From NCBI GenBank assembly GCA_001725415.1, contig MEGH01000034.1, forward strand, positions 47,140-111,139: a stretch of 64,000 nucleotides of DNA, given 5' to 3'. A model generated the notes under the pieces. It did no database searches. It was not told the origin of the DNA and saw only the letters and a list, made by a program, of their open reading frames with translations. This stretch comes from Pseudonocardia sp. SCN 73-27 (GTDB lineage: Bacteria; Actinomycetota; Actinomycetes; Mycobacteriales; Pseudonocardiaceae). Positions 50,728-59,766 of this stretch are shown here, one piece after another. Made by a program: the position numbers and the translations under genes. The first letter of the stretch is position 1; the number at the start of each line of letters is the position of its first letter.

Positions 50728-51808
50728 GCAACCGTTCGGGCTCCTCGCCGAGCTGACGTACCGGTGCCCGCTGTCGTGCGCCTACTGCTCCAACCCCGTC
50801 ACGCTCACCGAGTACGGCGACGAGCTGACGACGGCCGGGTGGCGCGACGTCCTGGAGCAGGCCGCCGCCCTCGGGGTCCTGCAGCTGCATCTCTCGGGCG
50901 GGGAGCCGCTGCTGCGCCGCGACGTCGTCGAGCTGACGCGGGTCGGCCGCGACCTGGGGATGTACTCGAACCTCGTGACGAGCGCGCTCGGGCTCGACCG
51001 GCGCCGCGCCGAGGAGCTGCGGGCAGCGGGCCTCGACCACGTGCAGGTCAGCGTGCAGGCCGACGAGCAGGAGATGTCCGACCGGATCGCCGGCACCCGC
51101 TCGTTCGACCGCAAGATCGAGGCCTGCCGGCTCGTGAAGGAGCTGGGCTGGCCGCTGACCCTCAACGTCGTGCTGCACCGGCAGAACATCCACCGCGTCG
51201 GCGAGGTGCTGGCGCTGGCCGAGGAGCTCGACGCCGACCGGATCGAGCTCGCCAACACCCAGTACTACGGCTGGGCCTGGCACAACCGCGACGCCCTGCT
51301 GCCCAGCCGGGCACAGCTCGCCGAGGCCGAACCCGTCGTCGACGCCGCGCGGGCCAGGCTGGCCGGGCGCATGGAGGTCGTGGACGTCCTGCCCGACTAC
51401 TACAGCGAGTACCCGAAGCCCTGCATGGGCGGCTGGGCCGCGCGCCAGCTCACCGTGGCGCCCAACGGCGACGTGCTGCCCTGTCCGGCCGCGCATGCGC
51501 TGCCCCTGCCGCGTGCGAGCGTCCGCGACGACACACTCGACCACATCTGGACGCACTCGCCGCTGTTCGAGGCCTACCGCGGTACCGGCTGGATGCCCGA
51601 CCCCTGCCGCAGCTGCGACCGGAAGGACGTCGACTTCGGCGGCTGCCGGTGCCAGGCCTTCCAGCTCACCGGCGACGCCGCCCGCACCGACCCCGTCTGC
51701 CACCTCTCGCCCGACCGCCACCTGGTCGACGACGCGGTGCGGGCGGCGAACAGGGAGTCGGTCCCGCTCGAACTCGTCCCGCGCCCGCACCGGGCAGGCG
51801 CGTCGTGA
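50717..51808 (+). CDS. pqqE: PqqE, radical SAM PqqA cross-linking enzyme
   Basis: The 363-residue protein carries the radical SAM cluster motif CPLSCAYCSNP near residue 18, the SAM-binding LHLSGGEPLLR, and a C-terminal SPASM domain with cysteines in KPCMGGWAARQ, VLPCPAA and CRSCDRKDVDFGGCRC for auxiliary iron-sulfur clusters. It forms the carbon-carbon bond between Glu and Tyr of PqqA. ATG 50717 lies within the end of pqqD. Its stop overlaps the MntP-like gene. Confidence 0.94.
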   Translation: MVAEQPFGLLAELTYRCPLSCAYCSNPVTLTEYGDELTTAGWRDVLEQAAALGVLQLHLSGGEPLLRRDVVELTRVGRDLGMYSNLVTSALGLDRRRAEELRAAGLDHVQVSVQADEQEMSDRIAGTRSFDRKIEACRLVKELGWPLTLNVVLHRQNIHRVGEVLALAEELDADRIELANTQYYGWAWHNRDALLPSRAQLAEAEPVVDAARARLAGRMEVVDVLPDYYSEYPKPCMGGWAARQLTVAPNGDVLPCPAAHALPLPRASVRDDTLDHIWTHSPLFEAYRGTGWMPDPCRSCDRKDVDFGGCRCQAFQLTGDAARTDPVCHLSPDRHLVDDAVRAANRESVPLELVPRPHRAGAS

Positions 51809-52365
51809 ACGGCGTCCAGGCCGACTCGGTGATCAGCATCGCGGTGCTGGCGGTGGTCCTGAGCCTCGACAACTTCCGGTCCGCGATCGCACTGGGAACC
51901 GTGCCGTTCGGGATCCAACGGGCGGTGCAGATCGCCTTCGTCTTCGGGTTCTGGGACTTCATCGCCCCCCTCGTCGGCGGCGAGCTGGGCAACCTCTTCG
52001 GCGACGCCATCGGCGAGTACTCGGAGTGGGTCGGGCCGGCCGTCATGGGCGCCTACGGCGTCTACCTGCTGATCGGGGCGTTCCGGAGACCCGAGCCGGA
52101 GGAGCTCGACCATCCCTGGGTGACCCTGCTGGGCATGCCGCTGGCGCTGAGCGTCGACAACCTGCTGGCCGGCACGGGCCTCGGCCTGCTCGGGGTCTCC
52201 CCCCTCGTCCCGGCCCTCGTCTTCGGCTCGGCCACCGTCCTGATGTCGTTGGCGGGCCTGTTCATCGGACGCCTCGTCGCCCGCGCCATCCCCATCCGCT
52301 GCGACCTGCTCAGCGGCATCTCGCTCCTCGTCGCCGCCGTGGTGTTCCCACTGGTCTTCGCCTGA
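51805..52365 (+). CDS. MntP-like (TerC/manganese efflux) membrane protein
   Basis: The 186-residue protein has about six helices in two repeats; both repeats carry an intramembrane acidic motif: VLSLDNFRSAIALG in the first and ALSVDNLLAGTGLG in the second. This SxDN pattern is that of the MntP manganese exporters and related metal transporters. GTG 51805 overlaps the pqqE stop by four bases, so it is translated with the PQQ genes. In this context it may move the metal used by the quinoprotein (a lanthanide or calcium) or manganese. Confidence 0.8.
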   Translation: MNGVQADSVISIAVLAVVLSLDNFRSAIALGTVPFGIQRAVQIAFVFGFWDFIAPLVGGELGNLFGDAIGEYSEWVGPAVMGAYGVYLLIGAFRRPEPEELDHPWVTLLGMPLALSVDNLLAGTGLGLLGVSPLVPALVFGSATVLMSLAGLFIGRLVARAIPIRCDLLSGISLLVAAVVFPLVFA

Positions 52366-52457
52366 CACGACCGCCCGTCGCGGACGCGGCCCTGCGGCCC
52401 TGGTGAGCGCACTCGCACCGGACTAGCTTGCGCGGCCCGATCCGAGGGAGGCGTGCG

Positions 52458-55367
52458 ATGTCGGTCGCCGGTTCAGGACGTCCGGGCGTGCTGCAGGTGT
52501 CGGGACCCGTCCTCGAGCAGATGGTGCTGAACCGCTGGCGAACCTCGCCCGGCCTCCTGTGCGCCCCGGGGCCGGTGTCGCGGCGAGCGACGCGGGCGCG
52601 GCTGGAGCGGGCGCCACGGGCCGGTGACGACCGCGCCGTCGTCACCCTCGACACGTCCGAGGGCCGGGCCGAGGACTCGGTGGCGCCGGCCGCCGCGCTC
52701 GGGGGCCGGGTCCGTGAAACGGTCTCCGACGGCCTCGTGGACGTACTCGGCTGGTTCGACCTCGACGTCGCCGGGGGCGCGACGCGGGTCGTCGCCGGTG
52801 ACGCGCTGGCGCTGGGGCTCCGCTTCGCCGGCGTCGACCAGGACCGCGCTGCGTGGGACGGGTTCGACCGCTCCCTGCTCGGTGGCGCCGACTGGTCGCT
52901 GACGCTGGACGGTCCGGTGCTCGCCCGGCGCCTGAAGGACCGGTTCACGGCGCGGGCCGCGCAGCTCGGGGCCACGTTGCGACCCGGGTCGCCGCGCGTC
53001 GAATGGGGTGAACGGACCTACGTCTTCGCCAACGGCGACTTCACGGTCCCGGGCTACGGCAGCCACAACTTCGAGCTCGTCGTCTGGTACCGGTTCGTGT
53101 TCGAGAGGGGCATGCTGCGGGTCCGCCGATCCCCGCTGGCCAGCGGCGATGCGAGCGCCGACCGGCCGGGCTGGTCGTCGGACTACGGCGTCGAGGAGTA
53201 CGGGCGCGACCTGGCCAACGCCGCCTTCGACCTGGCCACCGACCCGGATCAGCTGTTCCCCCCGATCCGGCTCGGGTTCGACCTCGCCGGCGGACACCTG
53301 ACGGCGCGGTCGCTCGTCCAGGGCACGCGGACGTTGCGGATCAGTGGCGACGCCACGGTGGCGGCCGAGGTCGTCGCGCCGCGGATGTCGGTGGAGCGGT
53401 CCACACGGACGTTCTACGAGGAGGCCTTCTCGCAGTGCGGGGGCGACCGGGCGCCGGCGTTCTCGCTGCAGCGGGTCGAGCTGCGGGCCGGGCCCGGCGG
53501 TGTGCGGCTGTGCGGTGCCGTCGTCGAGGGCGACGCGGGATTCCGCATCCTCACCGTCGACCGGGACGTCTTCCATCCGACACCCGACGGCCGTTCCCTC
53601 GCGGAAACCCCCGCCGAGCTCGCCCCGGACTCGTCGACCACCCTGATCCTCGGTTACGTGGGCGCCCGCGCCGTCCCGGCCCGGGGCAGCCTGCGCGTCG
53701 TCTCCACCGATCCGGACGGACTGGTCGACGCCGTCCCGTTGCAGTTGGTCGCGGGCGGCAGGGCCGAGGCGGTGCTGATCCCGCCCGCGCTCGACATCGT
53801 CGTCGGCGCCGCGGCCGGCGGACGGCGTGCGACGCTCGGATCCGACTGCTATCCGATCGTCACGACACCGCCCCCGGCGGACCCGGACGCGCCCGACGGG
53901 GTTCTCGTCCTGCAGAACACCGGGGAGGCACCGGTCGCCGTGTGCCAGGTCCGAGCCGATCACGACCCCGCCGACCCCGAGGCGCGCTACGCCTTCGACG
54001 CCTCGTGGAGCGGGGAGTACGTCGTGCTGCCCGGCGCCACCGGCACGGTGGAGATCCGGTTCTACCCGCCTCGGCCTCGCCGGCGCGATCCCCGTGACCT
54101 CACGAACCCCGCGGCCGGCCGCGTCCACCGGGCCACCGTCGTGGTGGAGCTGGGTGGCGCACTGCGCGGGCATCCACTCACGGCGCAGGTCACGGGCAGG
54201 GTGGAGGCGCAGCCCGTCACCGCGGAGGTCGAGGGTCGTGACGGCCGGTACCGGGCCGGGTTCGACCCGGGCCGTGACGCCGTCTGCTTCCCCCGGCCCG
54301 ACATCGACCTGTGCGACGTCGAGAAGTACTTCGACCCCGTCGGACCGCCGGACGCCCTCGTGATCGCCGACGTACGGGTACGCGGCCTGGCCGACGACTC
54401 GGTCGTCACGCTGGTCGACCAGGGGGACGCCGTCCACGTCCGCGACCTCGGCGGAGGTCCGCAACGGCGGTTCGACGTGGGGCTCGGTTCCGCCGGTCAC
54501 CGGACGTCCGCGTGCACACCGCGGATCGACGGCGGACCGATGCCCGGTGGGTGGGTCCGCGTCGAGCTGCGCCACGCCGTCGTCACGCCCGGCCCGGTCG
54601 CGGCGGTCCCGGCCCCGCGGTGCGTGCTCGACCACGGCGGACAGGTCTGGGTCGGGAGCGACGACGGTCTCGTCGTCCTCGACGCCGAAGGCCTCGTCCG
54701 CGGCGCAGAGCTGCCGATCGGCGGGGTCGACGGGCTCGCCGTCGCGGGTGGGCTGGTCTGGGCGGGGGTCGGCGACCGGCTCGTCGCCCTCGACCCCGGT
54801 CGTCCGGACGCGGTCCCGGTCGTCGCCGAGATCGAGCCAGGTGTCCGTATCAGCGCGGTGGCCGCGTCGCCGGACGGCCTCGTCGTGGCGACCCGCGGCG
54901 CCGAGCTGCGTTTCCTCGGCGCGGACGGTGTGCCGACATCGGACGCCCCGACCGCCGCGCTGCCCGAACCCGCCCGCTGGGTGTTCCCCGTGCCGACCGG
55001 CGTCGTGGCCGTCGGGGCGAAGTCGGTCGCGCTCGTGCGCACCGGCTCGGCGCGCGCAGCGGTGTACACGTCGAGCTTCTCGATCGTCGCGTCCGGCGCG
55101 GTGGGCAGCCGCATCGTGGTCCACGGCGACGACATCGCCACCGTCCTGTCGGCCGACGCCACGACCCTGCACCCCGTGGCCGAGTATCCGGCCGGACACT
55201 GGCGGCGGGCCTTCGCGCCCGAACCGCGCGGCGCCCTCTTCGAGCTGACCGGCGCGACCGTCCGGCGATGGCAGCTGGGTCGCCGCCGGTTCGACCCGAC
55301 CGCGCTCCCGGAGGCGTTCGCGGTGCACGACGTGCGGGTCCGGCCCGCCGGCCGGAGCATCCGGTAG
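52458..55367 (+). CDS. Large protein of unknown function with C-terminal propeller-like repeats
   Basis: The 969-residue protein is not recognised. Residues about 100-250 look like a beta-rich domain (WGERTYVFANGDFTVPGYGSH). Residues 410-640 contain Ig/ASPM-like stretches (VLVLQNTGEAPVAVCQV). The last 250 residues hold repeats such as VLDHGGQVWVGSDDGLVVLD, GVDGLAVAGGLVWAGVGDRLVALD, ISAVAASPDGLVVATRG and VFPVPTGVVAVGAKSVALV, typical of a beta-propeller. There is no signal peptide or membrane helix. ATG 52458 follows GAGGGAGG. It lies behind the pqq operon, about 90 bases away. Confidence 0.55.
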   Translation: MSVAGSGRPGVLQVSGPVLEQMVLNRWRTSPGLLCAPGPVSRRATRARLERAPRAGDDRAVVTLDTSEGRAEDSVAPAAALGGRVRETVSDGLVDVLGWFDLDVAGGATRVVAGDALALGLRFAGVDQDRAAWDGFDRSLLGGADWSLTLDGPVLARRLKDRFTARAAQLGATLRPGSPRVEWGERTYVFANGDFTVPGYGSHNFELVVWYRFVFERGMLRVRRSPLASGDASADRPGWSSDYGVEEYGRDLANAAFDLATDPDQLFPPIRLGFDLAGGHLTARSLVQGTRTLRISGDATVAAEVVAPRMSVERSTRTFYEEAFSQCGGDRAPAFSLQRVELRAGPGGVRLCGAVVEGDAGFRILTVDRDVFHPTPDGRSLAETPAELAPDSSTTLILGYVGARAVPARGSLRVVSTDPDGLVDAVPLQLVAGGRAEAVLIPPALDIVVGAAAGGRRATLGSDCYPIVTTPPPADPDAPDGVLVLQNTGEAPVAVCQVRADHDPADPEARYAFDASWSGEYVVLPGATGTVEIRFYPPRPRRRDPRDLTNPAAGRVHRATVVVELGGALRGHPLTAQVTGRVEAQPVTAEVEGRDGRYRAGFDPGRDAVCFPRPDIDLCDVEKYFDPVGPPDALVIADVRVRGLADDSVVTLVDQGDAVHVRDLGGGPQRRFDVGLGSAGHRTSACTPRIDGGPMPGGWVRVELRHAVVTPGPVAAVPAPRCVLDHGGQVWVGSDDGLVVLDAEGLVRGAELPIGGVDGLAVAGGLVWAGVGDRLVALDPGRPDAVPVVAEIEPGVRISAVAASPDGLVVATRGAELRFLGADGVPTSDAPTAALPEPARWVFPVPTGVVAVGAKSVALVRTGSARAAVYTSSFSIVASGAVGSRIVVHGDDIATVLSADATTLHPVAEYPAGHWRRAFAPEPRGALFELTGATVRRWQLGRRRFDPTALPEAFAVHDVRVRPAGRSIR

Positions 55368-55375
55368 GCCGGGGC

Positions 55376-55942
55376 TCAGCGCGCCGAGATGCCGTCGGCG
55401 TTGCAGGGGGCGGGGGCGCCGCCGGCGAGCGTCGTCATGCGGTGGGTGACGTCGAGCATCGCGGTGGGTTCGGTGCGGACCAGGCCGTCGTAGGGGCGGT
55501 CGAGGTCGTGGAGGAGCCACAGCGTCAGGGCGAAGACGACCGCGGACCCGGCGACGACGGCTACCTGCGTGCTGCGCCTGACGTGCGGGTGGGCGTAGGC
55601 GGCGAGGCCTGCGACGACGGCGGCGAGCGTGACCACCATCAGGACCCAGACCTCACCGGGCACAGCGGGGCGGGCCTCGGCGACGCGTTCGATGCGGGTG
55701 GCGATGCGGTCGGCGTTGCTGCTGAGGATGGAACCCATGACGACGCTGTTGCGCGGGTCGGCGGTGGCGCGTTGCAGGGCCGCGGCGACGTCGTCGGCGG
55801 CCGCGTCGGTGGCGGGGGAGGGCATGCCCAGCTCGGCCTGGGCGTGCCAGTCGGGGCCGGTCACGGAGAGGGCGTAGCAGCGCAGCGTGCCGAGGACGTC
55901 GGTGCGCACGTCGGGGGCGAGCAGGGTGGTGTCCTCGGCCAT
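55376..55942 (-). CDS. DUF4239-like membrane protein, short N-terminus
   Basis: The 188 residues end with two hydrophobic helices (VWVLMVVTLAAVVAGLAAYAH and STQVAVVAGSAVVFALTLWLL) and DLDRPYDGLVRTEPTAM, the signature of DUF4239 bestrophin-like proteins. The usual longer N-terminal half with its own helices is missing. A hydrophobic stretch VTVVAVIVLALAVVGG is coded in another frame directly upstream (55,945-56,000), so the start may be damaged by a frameshift and deletion. Confidence 0.6.
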   Translation of the reverse strand: MAEDTTLLAPDVRTDVLGTLRCYALSVTGPDWHAQAELGMPSPATDAAADDVAAALQRATADPRNSVVMGSILSSNADRIATRIERVAEARPAVPGEVWVLMVVTLAAVVAGLAAYAHPHVRRSTQVAVVAGSAVVFALTLWLLHDLDRPYDGLVRTEPTAMLDVTHRMTTLAGGAPAPCNADGISAR

Positions 55943-56041
55943 TGCGAGGAGCCGCCCACGACCGCCAGCGCGAGGACGATCACCGCCACCACGGTCACCG
56001 CGCGACGCTAACGGAACGGTGGCTGCTGGGCCAGGCTCTCG

Positions 56042-56536
56042 TCAGTCGGTGTCGTGGTGAGAGGCGCTGTCGCGGATGGCGTCCATGATCCGTTCGATGT
56101 CGCCGTAGCGGTGGCCGTCGGCGACGACGTCGTGGGTGTCGAGCAGGCGCCGGGCGAAGGCGGTGAGGTCGGCGGGGGCGGACGTGCCCGGCGGACCGAG
56201 CAGGAGCTGCCAGCTGTCGAGCTCGAGCCGGGTCAGCGGGATGTAGAGGGCGTCGGCCGCGCCGGAGGCGGGTGACCAGCTGCAGCAGTGGTCGAGCTCG
56301 GCCTGCACGTCGCGCGTCGCGAGGAGCAGGCAGGCCCGGTAGCGCGACCAGGTCGGGTCGTCGAGCGGCCGGCACCGGCGGACGATGCCGACGAGCCGGT
56401 CCGCGGTGGTGGCGAGCAGCTGTCCGATCTCGTTGCGCTGGGCGGGTGGTGCGGCTCCGCCGACCTCACGGATCGCCGCCGCGATCTCGCCGAGCCGGCG
56501 GTCGAGGACGTCGACCTCGTGAGCTGCCGCGGTCAT
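56042..56536 (-). CDS. Hypothetical protein, helical
   Basis: About 164 residues, mostly helical (VDVLDRRLGEIAAAIREVGG, LLATTADRLVGIVRRC). No known family is recognised. ATG 56536 is chosen; the frame is open 54 bases further upstream with two more ATG codons and no clear ribosome binding site for any. Confidence 0.45.
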   Translation of the reverse strand: MTAAAHEVDVLDRRLGEIAAAIREVGGAAPPAQRNEIGQLLATTADRLVGIVRRCRPLDDPTWSRYRACLLLATRDVQAELDHCCSWSPASGAADALYIPLTRLELDSWQLLLGPPGTSAPADLTAFARRLLDTHDVVADGHRYGDIERIMDAIRDSASHHDTD

Positions 56537-56639
56537 GACTGGACCGTAGTGCCGCATCGCCCACACCGGAACCCACCTGCGATGACACACCTGGTGGCGT
56601 GCGCGGGTCCGCGGAGTGAACCCGGTGGCGACGTCGCGG

Positions 56640-57536
56640 TCAGTCCTTGATCGAGTCGCGGCCGCGCTGCACGAGCTGCGGGTCGGGCGGGTAGACCAGC
56701 GACGGGTCCTTGCCGACGTAGTCGAACTGGCTCAAGAAGTACCGCATCGCGGCGAGCCGGCCCCGCTTCTTGTCGTTGCTCTTGATCGACGTCCAGGGTG
56801 CGAAGTCGGTGTCGGTGTGCTCGATCATCGCCTCCTTGGCCGCGGTGTAGTCGTCCCAGCGGTCGAGCGACTCGATGTCCATCGCGGAGAGCTTCCAGCG
56901 GCGGACGGGGTCGATCTGACGGATGGCGAAGCGGGTGCGCTGCTCGGAGCGGGTCACCGAGAACCACAGCTTGGTCAGCGAGAAGCCGCTCTCGATCAGC
57001 ATCTCCTCGAACAGGGGCGCCTGGCGCAGGAAGATGTCGTACTCGCGTTCGGAGCAGAACCCCATGACCTTCTCGACGCCGGCGCGGTTGTACCAGGACC
57101 GGTCGAACAGCACGATCTCCCCGGCCGTGGGGAGCTGGGTGACGTAGCGGTGGAAGTACCACTGGCCGCGTTCGGTCTCGGTCGGCTTGTTGAGCGCGAC
57201 GACGCGGGCGGCGCGGGGGTTGAGGTGCTCGAGGAAGCGCTTGATGGTGCCGCCCTTGCCTGCTGCGTCGCGGCCCTCGAAGAGGATGATGTGCTTGGCG
57301 CCGACGTCCTGGGTCCAGTACTGGAACTTCAACAGCTCGACCTGCAGCTGGTACTTCTCCGCCTCGTAGAGGTCGCGGTCGAGGCGCTCGTTGTAGGGGT
57401 AGTCCTCGTGCCAGGTCAGGACGGGGTTGCCGCCCGGGTCGATCAGGTCGGGGTCGGAGCCGTGCGCGTCGTGGCGGACGCTGTAGCCCTCGCGGAGCAG
57501 TTCGTCCAGGTACTCGCGGAAGTTGCCGTGGATCAT
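56640..57536 (-). CDS. ppk2: Polyphosphate kinase 2
   Basis: The 298-residue protein is a class I-size PPK2. The P-loop is FEGRDAAGKGGTIKRF, the Walker B/lid start is FDRSWYNRAGVEKVMGF, and the lid module region includes WFSVTRSEQRTRFAIRQIDPVRRWKLS. It transfers phosphate between polyphosphate and nucleotides, probably in the direction of ADP or GDP phosphorylation. ATG 57536 starts at MIHGNFREYL; the longer in-frame extension upstream has no resemblance. It is divergent from a small gene at 57622. Confidence 0.94.
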   Translation of the reverse strand: MIHGNFREYLDELLREGYSVRHDAHGSDPDLIDPGGNPVLTWHEDYPYNERLDRDLYEAEKYQLQVELLKFQYWTQDVGAKHIILFEGRDAAGKGGTIKRFLEHLNPRAARVVALNKPTETERGQWYFHRYVTQLPTAGEIVLFDRSWYNRAGVEKVMGFCSEREYDIFLRQAPLFEEMLIESGFSLTKLWFSVTRSEQRTRFAIRQIDPVRRWKLSAMDIESLDRWDDYTAAKEAMIEHTDTDFAPWTSIKSNDKKRGRLAAMRYFLSQFDYVGKDPSLVYPPDPQLVQRGRDSIKD

Positions 57537-57621
57537 CGTGGAATCCCCAAGCGGTTCGGTGGCCTCGGGCGCCAGCCTGGTCCGGGAGGCGTGGCCTCGC
57601 AACGGCCCGACCTGATGTGGT

Positions 57622-57864
57622 GTGAGTCGCATCAGGAGGGGCGCCGTCGAGATCGTCGACTGGGTGCCGGAGGAGCACGTCGCAGGCTCCCGCAAGATCC
57701 CCCCGGCCGAGGCGATGCCCGCCTGGGAGGCCGGGGTCCGGGCGCTCTACGCGCAGACGGCGGTCATCACCGTCGTGCCCGACCACGTCGTGCTGCACGA
57801 CTTCGAGACGACCGTCCCCAAGGCCGTCGCCGACCTGATCGCCTCCCACGGCGACCCCCGCTGA
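57622..57864 (+). CDS. Small hypothetical protein
   Basis: 80 residues, soluble: it contains IPPAEAMPAWEAGVRALYAQTAVITVVPDHVVLHDFET. No family is recognised. The frame is clean and fills the gap between ppk2 and the GH15 gene, ending two bases before the convergent stop. GTG 57622 has no strong ribosome binding site, so a later GTG (VPEEH) is possible. Confidence 0.5.
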   Translation: MSRIRRGAVEIVDWVPEEHVAGSRKIPPAEAMPAWEAGVRALYAQTAVITVVPDHVVLHDFETTVPKAVADLIASHGDPR

Positions 57865-57865
57865 C

Positions 57866-59683
57866 TCAGGCGCCGAGCGCCTCGTCGAGGGTGATCGCCG
57901 CGTCGATCAGGGCGAGGTGGGTGAAGGCCTGCGGGAAGTTGCCGATCTGCTCGCCGGTCAGCGCGATCTCCTCGGAGAACAGCCCGACGTGGTTGGCGTA
58001 GGTCAGCATCTTCTCGAACGCCAGCCGCGAGTCCTCCAGCCGTCCCGCGCGGGCCAGCGCGTCGACGTACATGAAGGAGCACAACGAGAACGTGCCCTCC
58101 GAACCGCGCAGGCCGTCGGGGGAGGCGGCCGGGTCATAGCGGTAGACGAGGCTGTCGGTGACGAGCTCGTCCTCCATCGCGGCCAGGGTCGAGTGCCACA
58201 TCGGGTCCGTGGGCACGACGAACCCGACCGTCGACATCCGCAGCAACGACGAGTCGAGGACCTTGTCGTCGTAGTGCTGGACGAACGCCTGCCGCTCCTC
58301 GTCGAAGCCGCGCGTCATGATCTGGTCGTAGATGGCGTCGCGGGCCTCGGTCCAGCCGGCGACGTCGCCGGGCCGGCCACGCTCACCGGCCATCCGGATG
58401 CCCCGGTCGAACGCCACCCAGCTCATGAGGCGACCGTAGGTGAAGTCCTTGCGTCCGCCGCGGGTCTCCCAGATGCCCTCCTCGGGCTGGTCCCAGTTGC
58501 GGGCGAGCCAGTCGAGCACCCGGCCGATCTGCAGCCAGCCTCGGTGGCCGTAGGCGATCCCGTGCCGGTCGGCGAAGGAGATGCTGTCCAGCGCTTCGCC
58601 GTAGATGTCGAGCTGCAGCTGGTCGGCGGCGCCGTTGCCGATGCGGACGGGCCGCGACCCGCGATGCCCCGACCAGTGCGGCAGCTCCTCCTCGACGAGG
58701 TCGGACGTGCCGTCGACGCGATACATGATCTTGAGCGGTGACCCGGTGTCGTGGGCCTCGGCGACCCGGTCGCGCAACCAGCCGACGAACTGCGCCGCCT
58801 CACCGGTGAACCCCATCTTGAGCAGCGCATACACGCTGAACGACGCGTCGCGCACCCACGTGTACCGGTAGTCCCAGTTGCGCTCGCCGCCGATCTGCTC
58901 GGGCAGCGCCGCGGTCGGGGCGGCGACGAGCGCACCCGTCGGCCGGTACGTCATGAGCTTGAGGGTGATCGCGGAGCGGCCCAGCATCTCCCGCCAACGA
59001 CCCTTGTACGTCGAGCGGCCCAGCCATATCCGCCAGAACCCGACCGTCTCGTCGAACAGGCCCTGCAGATCGGCGACGCGCAGCTTTCGCGGCGGCCCGT
59101 CGGCACCCGCTTCGAGCACGAACCCGCGCAGGTCGCCGGCCTTCAGGTCGACGCGCACGCGCAGGTCGCCGTCGTCGACCGCGACGTGGTTCGGCGGCGG
59201 ATCGCCGGGCTCGCGGACACCGTGCAGGGTGAGCGTCAGGTCGTCGGTGGCGAACACCGCGCCGTGGTCGCCGATGTGCAGCGCGTGCCGGGTCCGGCCG
59301 TAGTCGAACCGTGGCGCGATGTCGACGTCGAACGACATGGCGCCCCGCACGCACCGCATCATCCGGACGATCCGGTGCCGGTCGGTGACGTCCGGACCGG
59401 CCGGCGGCATGAAGTCCAGCACCTCGCTGACCCCGGACTCCGTGATGAACCGCGTGATCAGCACGGCCGTGTCCGGGTGGTACATCTGCTTGGCGTCGTA
59501 GGTGTCGAGGGCGGGCCGGATCCGGAAGTGGCCGCCCTTCTCGTCGTCGAGCAGCGCGCCGAACACAGTGGGGGAGTCGAAGCGTGGGCAGCAGAACCAG
59601 TCGACCGAGCCGTCGGTGCTCACCAGGGCGGCCGAGTGCAGGTCCCCGATGAGCCCGTGTTCCGCGATCGCCGCCTCGACCAT
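57866..59683 (-). CDS. Glycoside hydrolase family 15 protein (trehalase/glucoamylase-like)
   Basis: The 605-residue protein opens with IAEHGLIGDLHSAALVSTDGSVDWFCCPRFDSP, the start shared by actinobacterial GH15 proteins. It then has an (alpha/alpha)6 barrel with ERNWDYRYTWVRDASF, the conserved first catalytic region, and EEGIWETRGGRKDFTYGRLMSWVAFDRG with the general acid glutamate. Mycobacterial relatives are trehalases. It lacks a signal peptide, fitting an intracellular enzyme. ATG 59683 follows GGGGGAG. Confidence 0.9.
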   Translation of the reverse strand: MVEAAIAEHGLIGDLHSAALVSTDGSVDWFCCPRFDSPTVFGALLDDEKGGHFRIRPALDTYDAKQMYHPDTAVLITRFITESGVSEVLDFMPPAGPDVTDRHRIVRMMRCVRGAMSFDVDIAPRFDYGRTRHALHIGDHGAVFATDDLTLTLHGVREPGDPPPNHVAVDDGDLRVRVDLKAGDLRGFVLEAGADGPPRKLRVADLQGLFDETVGFWRIWLGRSTYKGRWREMLGRSAITLKLMTYRPTGALVAAPTAALPEQIGGERNWDYRYTWVRDASFSVYALLKMGFTGEAAQFVGWLRDRVAEAHDTGSPLKIMYRVDGTSDLVEEELPHWSGHRGSRPVRIGNGAADQLQLDIYGEALDSISFADRHGIAYGHRGWLQIGRVLDWLARNWDQPEEGIWETRGGRKDFTYGRLMSWVAFDRGIRMAGERGRPGDVAGWTEARDAIYDQIMTRGFDEERQAFVQHYDDKVLDSSLLRMSTVGFVVPTDPMWHSTLAAMEDELVTDSLVYRYDPAASPDGLRGSEGTFSLCSFMYVDALARAGRLEDSRLAFEKMLTYANHVGLFSEEIALTGEQIGNFPQAFTHLALIDAAITLDEALGA

Positions 59684-59766
59684 TCGCTCCCCCTCGCTCG
59701 CCCGGAGATCAGACTTGCAGTGGGTGGACGCGGGCGCCAGGGCCATTGTGGTCAGCGGTGGCCGGG

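Noticed and set aside
52473-55520. 1015-residue minus-strand open frame
   Set aside because: It is antisense to the unknown 969-residue protein. The plus-strand frame has hydrophobic core patterns and a good ribosome binding site, while this one is arginine-rich.
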